Below are positions 25,374 through 34,417 of a stretch of DNA of 64,000 nt, one piece after another. The DNA comes from Bacillota bacterium (GTDB lineage: Bacteria > Bacillota > Clostridia > Acetivibrionales > DTU013). A program made the position numbers and the translations under genes. The notes under the pieces were generated by a model, which was given only the letters and a program-made list of their open reading frames with translations, was not told where the DNA came from and searched no databases. Within the stretch, counting starts at the first letter, position 1; every line of letters begins with the position of its first letter. The stretch spans positions 1-64,000 of the forward strand of contig JAEZMD010000005.1 of assembly GCA_023435745.1 (NCBI GenBank), given 5' to 3'.

Positions 25374-26411
25374 CTATTTTGAACTATTGTCTGTTGAATC
25401 TCGCAGCACAAGGTTTGTTTCGAACAATGTGAATTCAAAATGCTTCTTAGGGTCTTCCAGTCGCTCCAGGATCTTTTTTGCGGCCATTTTGCCCAGATAT
25501 TCCGGATAGGCGTCGATGGTGGTAATGGAGGGGGATTGGCGCACTGTTTCAGAGAGGTTGTCAAACCCTATTATGGAGACGTCTTCGGGTATTTTATAGC
25601 CAAGATCCTGCAGAGCACAGGAAAGTACGATGGCAAAGGAATCACCCGAGCACAGAAATACCTCAGGACATTTTGGCATGGCCTTGATTCTTTCCTTCAG
25701 CAGATCGATCTGGGCAACATCTGAATAGAGTGTTAGATTATCAAAAATACACTGCTGCTTGTTCATAGGCAGTTCTTCTATTTCGAGGGCATCCTTAAAT
25801 GCTAGCCAGCGCTGATATGTTGAGTAACAATATTGCGGATATCCGACAAATCCAAAGCTTTTTCTGCCGTTGTTTGCTAATTGGCTTATGATCTCATGTA
25901 TGGCGCGCGAGTTTTCGGGTGCAATAATATCAGCTTTCCCGGCAAAAAGATGGTGTTGATAGAATGTATCGATAAATACCGAAGGTATACTTAACGATGT
26001 AATATCATTCCAATATTGCTTGCTAAAAATATTGAAAGAAATAATACCACAAACTGAACCGTTATATAAGGAAGCAGGCAGGGAAATATTATCTGCGTCA
26101 TAATCGCGGATAATATTAAGAATCAATGCATAGCCTTTTTCTTTTAAATACCGTTCTATTCCGGTCAGTATATTATGCAGATATTCATAATTCTTGTGAT
26201 AATAAGTAAAAATGACGCTTCCTTTTTGGGCGGATGTATACTGTGATACGTAATTCTTTTCATCTGTTGATTGGTTCATCGATAAAAAATCTATAATAAG
26301 CTTCTTTGTCTTCTCTGATACGCCAGGTTTTCCGTTGATGACTTTAGCCACAGTATTTCGTGACAAATTCAATATTTCGGCGGTTTCATTAATAGTATAT
26401 TGTTTCTTCAT
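25374..26411 (-). CDS. LacI/GalR-family transcriptional regulator
   Basis: A 345-residue regulator. The N-terminal helix-turn-helix (about 4-45) reads YTINETAEILNLSRNTVAKV then INGKPGVSEKT, and a periplasmic-binding-protein-like sensor domain follows (about 65-340, with GFVGYPQY, SGDSFAIV and IIGFDNL). The recognition helix (SRNTVAKVING) departs from the common SxxTVSRVLN by lysine for arginine. It is divergent from the glycoside operon, and several TGTGCAT/ATGCACA motifs lie between them. It probably represses that operon and responds to a sugar or glycoside imported by the adjacent transporter. Confidence 0.9.
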   Translation of the reverse strand: MKKQYTINETAEILNLSRNTVAKVINGKPGVSEKTKKLIIDFLSMNQSTDEKNYVSQYTSAQKGSVIFTYYHKNYEYLHNILTGIERYLKEKGYALILNIIRDYDADNISLPASLYNGSVCGIISFNIFSKQYWNDITSLSIPSVFIDTFYQHHLFAGKADIIAPENSRAIHEIISQLANNGRKSFGFVGYPQYCYSTYQRWLAFKDALEIEELPMNKQQCIFDNLTLYSDVAQIDLLKERIKAMPKCPEVFLCSGDSFAIVLSCALQDLGYKIPEDVSIIGFDNLSETVRQSPSITTIDAYPEYLGKMAAKKILERLEDPKKHFEFTLFETNLVLRDSTDNSSK

Positions 26412-26506
26412 TTAGCATGCTCCTATTTATGTTACATTTATTACAAAATTATAACAGAGAGGCAAGGAAAAAGCAAGAGCATAATGCAAAAAAACCGCTT
26501 GAAATT

Positions 26507-26629
26507 TGTGCATTAATATTTTTCGATGCACATAAAAAAAGCACAGGAAAATTTTGCATAAGTGCCTCATATGTGCATTTATAATGTAAAACAAGTGATA
26601 AACAGCATATAAACAATAGCGGATGCACA
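26507..26629. promoter_or_regulatory. Cluster of TGTGCAT/ATGCACA operator-like motifs
   Basis: TGTGCAT at 26507-26513 faces ATGCACA at 26526-26532 as an inverted pair. Further copies are TGTGCAT at 26572-26578 and ATGCACA at 26623-26629. All lie in the AT-rich region between the divergent LacI-type gene and the glycoside operon, where autoregulatory and operon operators are expected. Nothing else is recognised in 26412-26701. Confidence 0.5.
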
Positions 26630-26701
26630 AAACTGGTGAATTTTTTTCGTTTTATAATAAAAAGATTTTAGAAAAGCTAAAAAATATTTTACAAATCAAA
26701 G

Positions 26702-26730
26702 TTGACACGCACAAACTTGTTTGATAAGAT
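26702..26730 (+). promoter_or_regulatory. Promoter of glycoside operon
   Basis: TTGACA (26702-26707), 17 bp, TAAGAT (26725-26730). A start near 26737 would put the operator at 26755-26772 just inside the transcript. Confidence 0.6.
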
Positions 26731-26754
26731 TATTCATGTAAATGGAGCAATTAA

Positions 26755-26772
26755 ATGCACGATATTGTGCAT
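26755..26772. promoter_or_regulatory. Inverted-repeat operator of glycoside operon
   Basis: ATGCAC-GATATT-GTGCAT is a perfect inverted repeat with a 6-bp centre, 25 bp past the promoter -10. It shares the GTGCAT half-site with the copies upstream. Position and symmetry suit a LacI-family roadblock operator. Confidence 0.6.
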
Positions 26773-26845
26773 AAAAAGCGAAGAAAAAGCGTGGCTTATG
26801 CAAAAACTGAAGGACAAGAATTACATATCAAGAGAGGACGAGACA

Positions 26846-27301
26846 ATGAGTATTTTAAACCCCGAATCTATGTGTCAGGTTTCAATCATCGTAAAAGACA
26901 TTGAAGAAACAGCAAAGCATTATGCAGAGCTTTTCGGTGTTCCAGTGCCGGAAATCATGCAGGTGCCGCCGGAGGAAATTGCGCATACTAAATATCGAGG
27001 CGCTCCGACGTCGACCAGAGCAAAGATTGTAGTGTTTCGCCTTGGGCAGGTAGTTCTGGAACTGACCCAACCGGATATGGAGCCAAGCTCCTGGAAAGAG
27101 TTCCTTGACAAGAACGGTGAAGGTGTGCATCATATCGCATTTATGACTAACAATAGAGAAAAAGTAGTGGACTACTTTGAGAAGAAAGATGTGCCGGTTC
27201 GCCATTATGGCGAATATCCGGGTGGTAATTATACGATTTTTGATTCAACAGACAAATTTAAGGTACTTATTCAGGTGAAGTACAAACCTGATAGTATATA
27301 A
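26846..27301 (+). CDS. VOC (glyoxalase/epimerase fold) protein 1
   Basis: A 151-residue protein of the vicinal-oxygen-chelate superfamily with two beta-alpha-beta-beta-beta modules. It contains CQVSIIVKDIEETAKHYAELF, quoted here only to VKDIEETA, then WKEFLDKNGEGVHHIAF. By VOC pattern the likely metal ligands are Q in CQVSIIV, E in VLELTQP, H in GVHHIAF and Q in VLIQV; the paralogue at 32045 has E at the last site. It is first in the glycoside operon. Its ATG at 26846 follows AGAGAGGA, and the longer in-frame extension runs into the promoter and operator. The reaction is unknown; epimerisation or isomerisation of a keto-sugar intermediate is one inference. Confidence 0.82.
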   Translation: MSILNPESMCQVSIIVKDIEETAKHYAELFGVPVPEIMQVPPEEIAHTKYRGAPTSTRAKIVVFRLGQVVLELTQPDMEPSSWKEFLDKNGEGVHHIAFMTNNREKVVDYFEKKDVPVRHYGEYPGGNYTIFDSTDKFKVLIQVKYKPDSI

Positions 27302-27330
27302 AAAATATGCATGAAAGAGGGGAACTATCA

Positions 27331-28731
27331 ATGAAAAGGATTTTGGCTCTCATTTTGGCCGCAGTTATGTTGGTCGGCTTTGCAGCTTGCGGCGCCAGCG
27401 ATTCGAAAGACAATACATCAAAAGATGTTACGGTTGATGAGTCTTCGACAACTGCAACTGAAGCAACTGACAAAGCAACAGAACCTGAGAAAGCAGCGTT
27501 AACCGGATCATTCGAGTTTTGGTCCTGTTACTCCGGAGACTCAGCAAAGTGGGAACAGTGGCGTGTTGATGAGTACAACAAGAAATTTGCAGACCAGGGG
27601 ATCAAATGCGAATTACAGTTTGTACCAGACGGCGCAGGTATCAGCAACGGAAAACTTCTGTCCGCTATTGCCAGCGGAACGGCTCCTGACCTGATTGTTG
27701 TTGACAATGCAGCAAACGCATATTCTTATGCAGCAAACGATTCCTTTGAAGCACTTGACGAGTATCTGAAAAATTCGGAAATTGACATCAACAGTTTCTT
27801 CCCGGGCTGCGCGGATGTTATCTTCTATAAAGATCAGGCCTATTTGATACCGCAGGATTCCAATGTTGTCATGCTGTATTACAATGTTGATCTTGTGAAA
27901 GAGGCCGGTTTGGATCCGGAAAACCCTCCAAAAACAATTGATGAGCTGGATCAGTGGGCAGAAAAACTTTCTGTTAAGGCAGCTGACGGAACATATGAGC
28001 GGATTGGCTTTATTCCCTGGCAGGATCATGGAAGCGATGCCTGGATTATGCCATTCTTCTTTGGTACAAATGTATATGAACCGGATACGAACAAGCTTGA
28101 TCTTACATCCGATGAAATGGTTAATTATCTGAAATGGGTTCGTTCCTATGCAGACAAATATGGCATTGAAAATATTAATGCCATTACGGCAAATGCAGGC
28201 GGACGTTCCACTCCAGACCATCCCTTCTACAACAAAAAGATTGCTATGACAGTTACATTGAACTCCTTTACAAATCTGATGGCTCAGTATGGTCCTAAGG
28301 ACATCAACTACAAGGTTGCCCCGGTTCCAACACCTGCTGATGGATCAGGTCGTCCCGACTCGACGCCTTTCTTTACTAATGTATTTGCAGTGCCGAAGGG
28401 TGCTGAAAACGTTGATTTAGCTTTACATTTTGTTAACTTCTGCTTATCAGCCGAAATCAGTGAAGACAATTATGGCGTATGGCGTTCGATTCCGACCATT
28501 GATGCAGAGTTTGATAAAGTAAGCTGGACGAAAAAAGGCGATCCGATCTATGCGCTTGAGAGAAAGCTCGCGAACTCTCCTTTGAGCGGCACTCCTGCGC
28601 TGTGTTCCGTTGCCACCGAGCTCGGCGATGCGTTTAAGACACTCAGAGAATCCGTTATTCTTACAAACGCCGACATACCATCTTCTTTGAAGGCCTTGGA
28701 AGAACAGTATCAAGCAGAACTGAACAAGTAA
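27331..28731 (+). CDS. Sugar ABC transporter substrate-binding lipoprotein
   Basis: A 466-residue extracellular solute-binding protein (family 1). It has a lipoprotein signal (LVGFAAC, C20), a Ser/Thr/Glu-rich linker (about 22-55), and a binding domain with FEFWSCYSGDSAKWEQW and DLIVVDNAANAYSYA. The start is the ATG at 27331, preceded by AAAGAGGGG. It would capture a sugar or glycoside for the two permeases that follow. A stable hairpin after the stop probably raises its level over the permeases. Confidence 0.9.
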   Translation: MKRILALILAAVMLVGFAACGASDSKDNTSKDVTVDESSTTATEATDKATEPEKAALTGSFEFWSCYSGDSAKWEQWRVDEYNKKFADQGIKCELQFVPDGAGISNGKLLSAIASGTAPDLIVVDNAANAYSYAANDSFEALDEYLKNSEIDINSFFPGCADVIFYKDQAYLIPQDSNVVMLYYNVDLVKEAGLDPENPPKTIDELDQWAEKLSVKAADGTYERIGFIPWQDHGSDAWIMPFFFGTNVYEPDTNKLDLTSDEMVNYLKWVRSYADKYGIENINAITANAGGRSTPDHPFYNKKIAMTVTLNSFTNLMAQYGPKDINYKVAPVPTPADGSGRPDSTPFFTNVFAVPKGAENVDLALHFVNFCLSAEISEDNYGVWRSIPTIDAEFDKVSWTKKGDPIYALERKLANSPLSGTPALCSVATELGDAFKTLRESVILTNADIPSSLKALEEQYQAELNK

Positions 28732-28760
28732 TTTGATTGCTAATAGGAACTAATTAGGCA

Positions 28761-28788
28761 GACTGGGAGATTGGAAAATCTCCCAGTC
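28761..28788 (+). promoter_or_regulatory. Intercistronic mRNA-stability hairpin
   Basis: A perfect 12-bp stem (28761-28772 with 28777-28788) capped by a GGAA (GNRA) tetraloop and not followed by a T tract. Placed between a binding-protein gene and its permeases, such hairpins typically protect the upstream mRNA end. Confidence 0.75.
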
Positions 28789-28823
28789 ACTAATCCCCGA
28801 GGTTTCATTTATGGAGGTATACA

Positions 28824-29699
28824 TTGAGTCAGGTAAAGCAAATCCGTATAAATAAAAAAATGAAAAAAGCAAATTTGGAGACAGGGCTTGAAAAAACAGG
28901 TCTTTACATTATCTTGATCATTTTTGCATTGTGCTTTCTTATTCCTTTTGTATTTATGCTGCTTGGTTCATCGAAAGAACCGAGCGAATTGTTCAGAGTT
29001 CCATTCAAATGGCTTCCTGACAAGCTAATGCTGGACAACTACAAGGAACTTTTTGATTATATTGATTTTTCCAGATATCTGAAAAACACCTTGGTAGTTG
29101 TTCTGTTTACTATTGTAGGCTCTTTGGTTTCATGCTCCATTGTGGCATACGGATTCTCCAGACTGGAATGGCGGGGGCGGGACAAGGTATTCGTTCTGGT
29201 ACTCATTTCGATGATTTTACCTTATCAGGTTACGTTGGTGCCCCTCTTTATACTTTACACCAAACTGGGGTGGACAGGGACTTTTTTGCCGTTGACAATA
29301 ACTAGCTTTTTCGGAAATCCGTTTTACATTTTCTTGCTGAGGCAATTTTATCTTGCGGTACCAAAGGAGCTTACCTATTCGGCGCGTGTAGACGGCGCTA
29401 ATGAGTTTCGCATATACAGTTCCATTATACTGCCGCTTGTCAAGCCAGCTCTTGCAACAGTAGCAATATTTGCATTCATCAGGTCATGGCATGATTTTGT
29501 AGGACCTCTGGTATTTTTAGCCGATGACAAGTTGTATACATTATCTTTGGCGGCGTCTATGATCCAAACAGAAAAAGATCCTAAATGGAATATTTTATTT
29601 GCACTGGGAGTAATAATGGTTGTCCCGGTATTGCTGATATTTTTCTTGCTTCAGAAATATTTTATACAGGGTATTTCAATGTCTGGAATAAAAGGTTAA
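28824..29699 (+). CDS. Sugar ABC transporter permease, MalG type
   Basis: A 291-residue permease with about six membrane helices. The EAA loop is PKELTYSARVDGANEFRIYS, followed by ILPLVKPALATVAIF. The N-terminal helix sits in a short KKMKKAN-containing cytoplasmic leader, as in MalG/UgpE proteins. The TTG start at 28824 follows TGGAGG. Unusually it precedes the MalF-type gene. No ATPase gene is present in the operon, so a shared MsmX-type ATPase elsewhere is likely. Confidence 0.9.
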   Translation: MSQVKQIRINKKMKKANLETGLEKTGLYIILIIFALCFLIPFVFMLLGSSKEPSELFRVPFKWLPDKLMLDNYKELFDYIDFSRYLKNTLVVVLFTIVGSLVSCSIVAYGFSRLEWRGRDKVFVLVLISMILPYQVTLVPLFILYTKLGWTGTFLPLTITSFFGNPFYIFLLRQFYLAVPKELTYSARVDGANEFRIYSSIILPLVKPALATVAIFAFIRSWHDFVGPLVFLADDKLYTLSLAASMIQTEKDPKWNILFALGVIMVVPVLLIFFLLQKYFIQGISMSGIKG

Positions 29700-29714
29700 G
29701 GAGTAGCTTAGTCA

Positions 29715-30617
29715 ATGAAAATTCAAAAAAAGGCAAATAAATTGAATTTAGAAAGAAGCGAAACGAGAAAGGGCTGGCTGTTTATTTCGCCTTGGATCAT
29801 TGGATTCCTGGCATTTACCGTTTATCCTATTTGTTCATCGCTGTATTATTCGCTTTGTGAATATAAAGTTATCTCTGATCCGATATGGATTGGTATAGAA
29901 AACTATATTAATCTTTTTAAAGATAAAGTGTTCTTAACGGCGATGGGCAATACTTTATACATGATACTGCTTGGTATTCCGTTAACTACATGCATCACAC
30001 TTGTCATGTCAATCATACTAAATAATAAGAACTTGAAATTTACATCCGGTTTTCGTGTGGTATTTTTTATACCGACGCTGGTACCGACTGTTATTGCATG
30101 CCTGTTATGGGTCTGGATGATGCAGCCTTCCGGTATTATTAACACACTGCTCGGTTATATTGGGATCCAGGGACCGTCATGGCTGGCAAACCCGGCATGG
30201 ACGAAGCCTGCATTTATACTGATGATGATATGGACATGCGGGAATACGTTGATAATTTATTTAGCCGGTCTTCAGGATATTCCATCCAGCCTTTATGAAT
30301 CAGCTTCTATAGATGGGGCAAGCCGGCTCAGGCAGGTTTTCAATATTACAATCCCGCTATTGCGGCCAACCTTGCTGTACAATATAGTAACTTCAGTAAT
30401 CAGTGTATTTCAATGGTTTGCAGAGCCCTTTATTATTACAGGAGGCGGGCCAAATAATTCCACGATGCTTTATTCCTTATATCTTTATAAGAATGCCTTT
30501 TCCTACTTTAAGATGGGGTATGCATCGGCAATGGCATGGATATTGCTCATTATTTCACTAGGTATCATATTTGTGCTGTTTAAAGTGTTGAAGTTTGGAA
30601 AATCTGATATTTACTAA
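29715..30617 (+). CDS. Sugar ABC transporter permease, MalF type
   Basis: A 300-residue permease with six predicted helices. It starts with the typical KGWLFISPWIIGFLAFTVYP and carries the EAA loop PSSLYESASIDGASRLRQVF followed by ITIPLLRPTL. AAGGAG lies before the ATG. It forms the heterodimeric channel with the preceding permease. Direction of transport should be import, given the binding protein. Confidence 0.92.
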   Translation: MKIQKKANKLNLERSETRKGWLFISPWIIGFLAFTVYPICSSLYYSLCEYKVISDPIWIGIENYINLFKDKVFLTAMGNTLYMILLGIPLTTCITLVMSIILNNKNLKFTSGFRVVFFIPTLVPTVIACLLWVWMMQPSGIINTLLGYIGIQGPSWLANPAWTKPAFILMMIWTCGNTLIIYLAGLQDIPSSLYESASIDGASRLRQVFNITIPLLRPTLLYNIVTSVISVFQWFAEPFIITGGGPNNSTMLYSLYLYKNAFSYFKMGYASAMAWILLIISLGIIFVLFKVLKFGKSDIY

Positions 30618-30679
30618 TTTGTTAAGCAGACCGATCGATTAAAGTCTTATAAATATAACAAGAATGGGAGAGGAATTAG

Positions 30680-32020
30680 ATGATAAAGTTTCCGAAAAAT
30701 TTTCAATGGGGAGCAGCTACTGCCTCGTATCAGATTGAGGGCGCATGGAATATCGACGGTAAGGGCGAGAGCATCTGGGATCGTTTCAGTCATACTCCGG
30801 GCAGAATAATTGATCAGACGAACGGCGATGTCGCTTGCGATTTTTATCACAATTATGAAAAGGATATCGAGCTCGCAGCAAGGCTTGGTATTCAGGTATT
30901 CAGGCTTTCCATTTCATGGTCAAGGGTCATACCGGACGGTGTCGGTGAGGTTTCAAAAGCAGGAATCGACTTTTACAAAAGAGTTCTTCAATGCCTTCAT
31001 GACCATAACATCAAATCTGCAGTGACGATATATCACTGGGATTTGCCGCAGGCTCTTCAGAACAGAGGAGGTTGGGGAAACCGTGAGATTACACAGTGGT
31101 ATACGGAATATGCGAAGGTGCTGTTCAGAGAGCTTGGAGATCTGGTGGACTACTGGATTACTTTGAATGAACCGTATGTTGTAGCATTTGCAGGACATTG
31201 GACGGGAGAGCATGCTCCGGGATACCGGGATTACAGTTTAGCGCTGTCGGTGGTTCACCATCAGCTGTTATCACATGGATATGCTGTAAAAGCATACAGG
31301 GAGACTTCTTTAAAAGCGCCAATAGGCATTACCCTCAATATGAGCATGTTTTACCCATATGATCCGGAAGATCCTAATGACGTCGAGGTTGCAATAATAA
31401 GCAGAATGCAGAAAAATGATATTTTTGCGGAGCCGGTAATGAAGGGTAGTTATCCTAAAGAGTTTATTGAATATATGAAAAAGAAAAATGTCGTATTGCC
31501 AAAAATTACGGGAAACGATATGGAAATTATCAGTCAGAAAACAGATTTCTTTGGTTTAAATACTTATTATCCTAATACAGTTCAATATGATAAGGACAAC
31601 TGGCCGATCAGCGCCAGGACAATAAGGACAGGAACCACCAGAACGGACGCGGACTGGGAGGTGAATCCCCAGGCGATGTACGAGCTTTTAATGTGGATTC
31701 AGGAGCAATACAAGCCGGAAAGCCTGATTATTACCGAGAATGGCGCTGCAAGCAATGACTGGCTGAGTACCGACGGCAAGGTTTATGACCCCAACAGGAA
31801 GGATTATTTGGTGCGCTATCTGACGGCCGTTAAGAGAGCAATTGATAATGGCGTAAATATTACTGGATATTATCAGTGGTGCTTTACGGATAATTTTGAA
31901 TGGGCTTGGGGAAAGGCAAGACGCTTTGGTATGGTTTATGTGGATTACGAGACCCAGAGGCGTGTTCCGAAGGAAAGTGCTTATTGGTACTCGGATGTCA
32001 TAAAAAATAATGGTTTCTAA
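30680..32020 (+). CDS. Glycoside hydrolase family 1 beta-glucosidase
   Basis: A 446-residue GH1 enzyme of normal length. It has the N-terminal FPKNFQWGAATASYQIEGAW, the acid/base glutamate in TLNEP, the nucleophile in ITENG, and the C-terminal DNFEWAWG aglycone/glucose-binding motif. No signal peptide, so it acts on glycosides after uptake. The substrate is a beta-glucoside or related glycoside. Unphosphorylated substrate is expected, since uptake is by ABC transport rather than PTS and the phospho-binding loop of 6-phospho-beta-glucosidases is not evident. Confidence 0.93.
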   Translation: MIKFPKNFQWGAATASYQIEGAWNIDGKGESIWDRFSHTPGRIIDQTNGDVACDFYHNYEKDIELAARLGIQVFRLSISWSRVIPDGVGEVSKAGIDFYKRVLQCLHDHNIKSAVTIYHWDLPQALQNRGGWGNREITQWYTEYAKVLFRELGDLVDYWITLNEPYVVAFAGHWTGEHAPGYRDYSLALSVVHHQLLSHGYAVKAYRETSLKAPIGITLNMSMFYPYDPEDPNDVEVAIISRMQKNDIFAEPVMKGSYPKEFIEYMKKKNVVLPKITGNDMEIISQKTDFFGLNTYYPNTVQYDKDNWPISARTIRTGTTRTDADWEVNPQAMYELLMWIQEQYKPESLIITENGAASNDWLSTDGKVYDPNRKDYLVRYLTAVKRAIDNGVNITGYYQWCFTDNFEWAWGKARRFGMVYVDYETQRRVPKESAYWYSDVIKNNGF

Positions 32021-32044
32021 AAATTGAAAGGATGGTATAAGAGT

Positions 32045-32506
32045 ATGAGTGGGGTAATCGGAACGAATGTATTGGCGCAGGTAGGGTTTATTGTAAGAGA
32101 CATTGAAGAGACAAAGAAAAAATTTGCAAAGTTTTTTGGCGTTGAGGTACCTGATTGTAATGATGCCGGAGATTATGAAATCACCGGGACCGAATATAAG
32201 GGTGATCCGGCACCATATGCAAATTGTCTGATGGCGTTTTTTGATGTTGGAGAAAAAATCAGAATAGAATTGATTCAGCCGAACGAAGAGCCGTCAACCT
32301 GGAGAGAGTTTTTGGATCAGCACGGAGAGGGTGTACACCATCTGGCATTCAGGGTCAAGGGTATGCAGAAGACCATAGAGGCCTGTGAAGAATTCGGCAT
32401 GACTCTGGTGCAAAAAGGAGAATACAATACTGGAAAAGGCAGATATGCCTATGTAGATGCAACTGATAGTCTTAAGGTTATTCTAGAGCTGCTGGAAAAT
32501 GACTAA
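32045..32506 (+). CDS. VOC (glyoxalase/epimerase fold) protein 2
   Basis: A 153-residue VOC protein and clear paralogue of the first gene in the operon (compare WREFLDQHGEGVHHLAF with WKEFLDKNGEGVHHIAF). Likely metal ligands are Q in AQVGFIV, E in IRIELIQP, H in GVHHLAF and E in VILELL. I chose the ATG at 32045; AAAGGA lies 12 nt upstream, a slightly long gap. An alternative TTG at 32024 lacks a ribosome site. Having two diverged copies in one operon suggests two successive or heteromeric steps on one intermediate. Confidence 0.82.
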   Translation: MSGVIGTNVLAQVGFIVRDIEETKKKFAKFFGVEVPDCNDAGDYEITGTEYKGDPAPYANCLMAFFDVGEKIRIELIQPNEEPSTWREFLDQHGEGVHHLAFRVKGMQKTIEACEEFGMTLVQKGEYNTGKGRYAYVDATDSLKVILELLEND

Positions 32507-32524
32507 TAGGGGAGGAAGACGATA

Positions 32525-33241
32525 ATGAGAAGTGTTTTAGTTACAGGTGCAGGGGCCGGACTTGGGCTGGCGCTCGTAAAGGAGCACCGCAAATTGGGGG
32601 ATAGAGTTTTTGCATGGGATTACCACATCAGCGAACAATTACGTGAGGCTGAGAAAGCGGATCAGAATATTTTTGTCTCAGAGGCGGATATTTCTAACAC
32701 CGGTTCGGTTAATGCTGCTGCCGAATATGTCCGCTCAATAAGTGACAATATTGACATTGTTTACAATAACGCAGGAGTTTATTATAAAGGCTTTTATGAA
32801 CAAGGTCGTCGGGAGATCATTGATTATGACTTTGATGCCGCAATTGATATGTATAGTGTCAATGCCGTCGGCGCCTTCCGTGTCGTTAAATCTTTATTGA
32901 AGTTAAATTTACTGCATTCCGGGGCTACCATATGCATGACTTCCTCTGAAGCCGGAAGCATTGGCGGATCCCCGAACGTCAGAGCATCTGAATATACGTA
33001 TTGTATGTCAAAGGCGGCTCTGAATAAGGGAGCCACAATATTATACAATGATGTCGAAAAAAAAGGCATGCGAGTAATCTGTTTCCATCCAGGTTGGATG
33101 AAAACCGCTATGGGAGGTCCAAATGCGGTTATTCCTACTGAGGATACGGCAAGAGGGATCATGAAATATACGCTTGATTTCAACTCTACGTCCAAAGATA
33201 ATATGTTTATAAAATTTGACGGTACACCTATTGCCTGGTAA
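32525..33241 (+). CDS. Short-chain dehydrogenase/reductase
   Basis: A 238-residue SDR with the cofactor motif TGAGAGLG, NNAGVYY, catalytic serine in MTSSEAG, and YTYCMSK (the YxxxK pair). The last part (FHPGWMKTAMGG) is common to C-factor-like SDRs. A GGGGAGG lies before the ATG. It belongs to the glycoside operon and would oxidise or reduce a hydroxyl of the sugar or aglycone; the substrate is unknown. Confidence 0.9.
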   Translation: MRSVLVTGAGAGLGLALVKEHRKLGDRVFAWDYHISEQLREAEKADQNIFVSEADISNTGSVNAAAEYVRSISDNIDIVYNNAGVYYKGFYEQGRREIIDYDFDAAIDMYSVNAVGAFRVVKSLLKLNLLHSGATICMTSSEAGSIGGSPNVRASEYTYCMSKAALNKGATILYNDVEKKGMRVICFHPGWMKTAMGGPNAVIPTEDTARGIMKYTLDFNSTSKDNMFIKFDGTPIAW

Positions 33242-33279
33242 TGGATATGACAATTATTAATTGAAGAGAAGTGATCGAA

Positions 33280-34314
33280 ATGAAAGCACTTGTTCTGGAA
33301 GAATACAACAAGTTTGTCTGGAAGGATGTTGAGACCCCGTTTTATGGGGAGGAGGATGTCCTAATCAGGGTAAAAGCCTGCGCTGTTTGCGGCAGTGATG
33401 TCCACGGAATGGACGGAAGCACAGGCAGACGCATACCGCCGGTTATTATGGGTCATGAGGCGGCCGGGATCATTGAAAAATGCGGAAGCAGGGTAGAGGG
33501 GTTCAGTCCCGGGGACAGAGTCACCTTTGATTCAACAATTTATTGTGGAGTTTGTGAAGAATGTAAAAATAGACGTTACAATCTTTGCGATAATAGAAGA
33601 GTATTGGGCGTATCATGTAAAGAGTACCGCATGAATGGGGCTTTTGCCGAATATGTGGTGGTTCCTGCCCGTGTGCTCTATCATTTGCCAGAGAACGTCT
33701 CTTATGTACAGGCCAGCATGATTGAGCCCCTTTCCGTAGCATATCATGCTGTCACGCGTACCGCTGTGCCTGAGAATGGCTGTGCGGTCATTTTTGGCGT
33801 CGGGACCATTGGGATGCTGACACTACAGGTTTTGAAAGCATTTAATGTTAAAACTGTCATTGCAGTGGATATTTCATCTGAAAGGCTGAATATGGCGTTG
33901 AAGTTCGGCGCCGATGCTGTGGTGAACGCTTTGGAGCGTGATGTCACAGAACAGATTATGAAGCTGACGCCTGATGGCGAAGGAGCGCATGCCTGCTATG
34001 ATGCAACCGGTAATTCCGCTACATTGAATAATAGCTTGAAAGTGTTAAGAAAAGGCGGAGCAGAAATACTTATCGGAAATCTTGATGCAAAGACGGAGTT
34101 CCCGCTTCAATGGGTAGTCACAAGACAGATCAGCATTTTCGGAAGCTGTGCTTCCGCGGGAGAGTACGGCCAGTGCATAGAATTGATCTCGTCTGCAAAA
34201 GTCAATGTAGATGCTTTGATTTCAAAAGTAGTCCCGATGTCGGAGGGACACGAATGGATTACCAGGGTATATCGACGTGAAGGTGGATTGTCGAAGATCA
34301 TATTGGAATTATAG
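33280..34314 (+). CDS. Zinc-dependent medium-chain dehydrogenase (sorbitol dehydrogenase-like)
   Basis: A 344-residue MDR protein. Catalytic zinc motifs are CAVCGSDVHG and GHEAAG, the structural zinc site is CGVCEECKNRRYNLC, and the NAD(P) fold includes GVGTIGML. The pattern resembles sorbitol/threonine/scyllo-inosose dehydrogenases. Start at ATG 33280, with GAAGAG upstream. As part of the glycoside operon it probably oxidises a secondary hydroxyl of the released sugar or a derivative. Confidence 0.9.
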   Translation: MKALVLEEYNKFVWKDVETPFYGEEDVLIRVKACAVCGSDVHGMDGSTGRRIPPVIMGHEAAGIIEKCGSRVEGFSPGDRVTFDSTIYCGVCEECKNRRYNLCDNRRVLGVSCKEYRMNGAFAEYVVVPARVLYHLPENVSYVQASMIEPLSVAYHAVTRTAVPENGCAVIFGVGTIGMLTLQVLKAFNVKTVIAVDISSERLNMALKFGADAVVNALERDVTEQIMKLTPDGEGAHACYDATGNSATLNNSLKVLRKGGAEILIGNLDAKTEFPLQWVVTRQISIFGSCASAGEYGQCIELISSAKVNVDALISKVVPMSEGHEWITRVYRREGGLSKIILEL

Positions 34315-34417
34315 AGGCTTCATTACGCAAAGAGCTTTGACATTAGTATTTTGATATAAGTCCTGGTAGGAGTGAGAAAATCCAAGGAAATGAAAGTTAA
34401 TCGAGGGAGGAAGACAG

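Noticed and set aside
26702..26845. N-terminal extension of VOC protein 1
   Set aside because: The extension would start within the -35 and run through the operator; the ATG at 26846 has a ribosome site and gives the family start.
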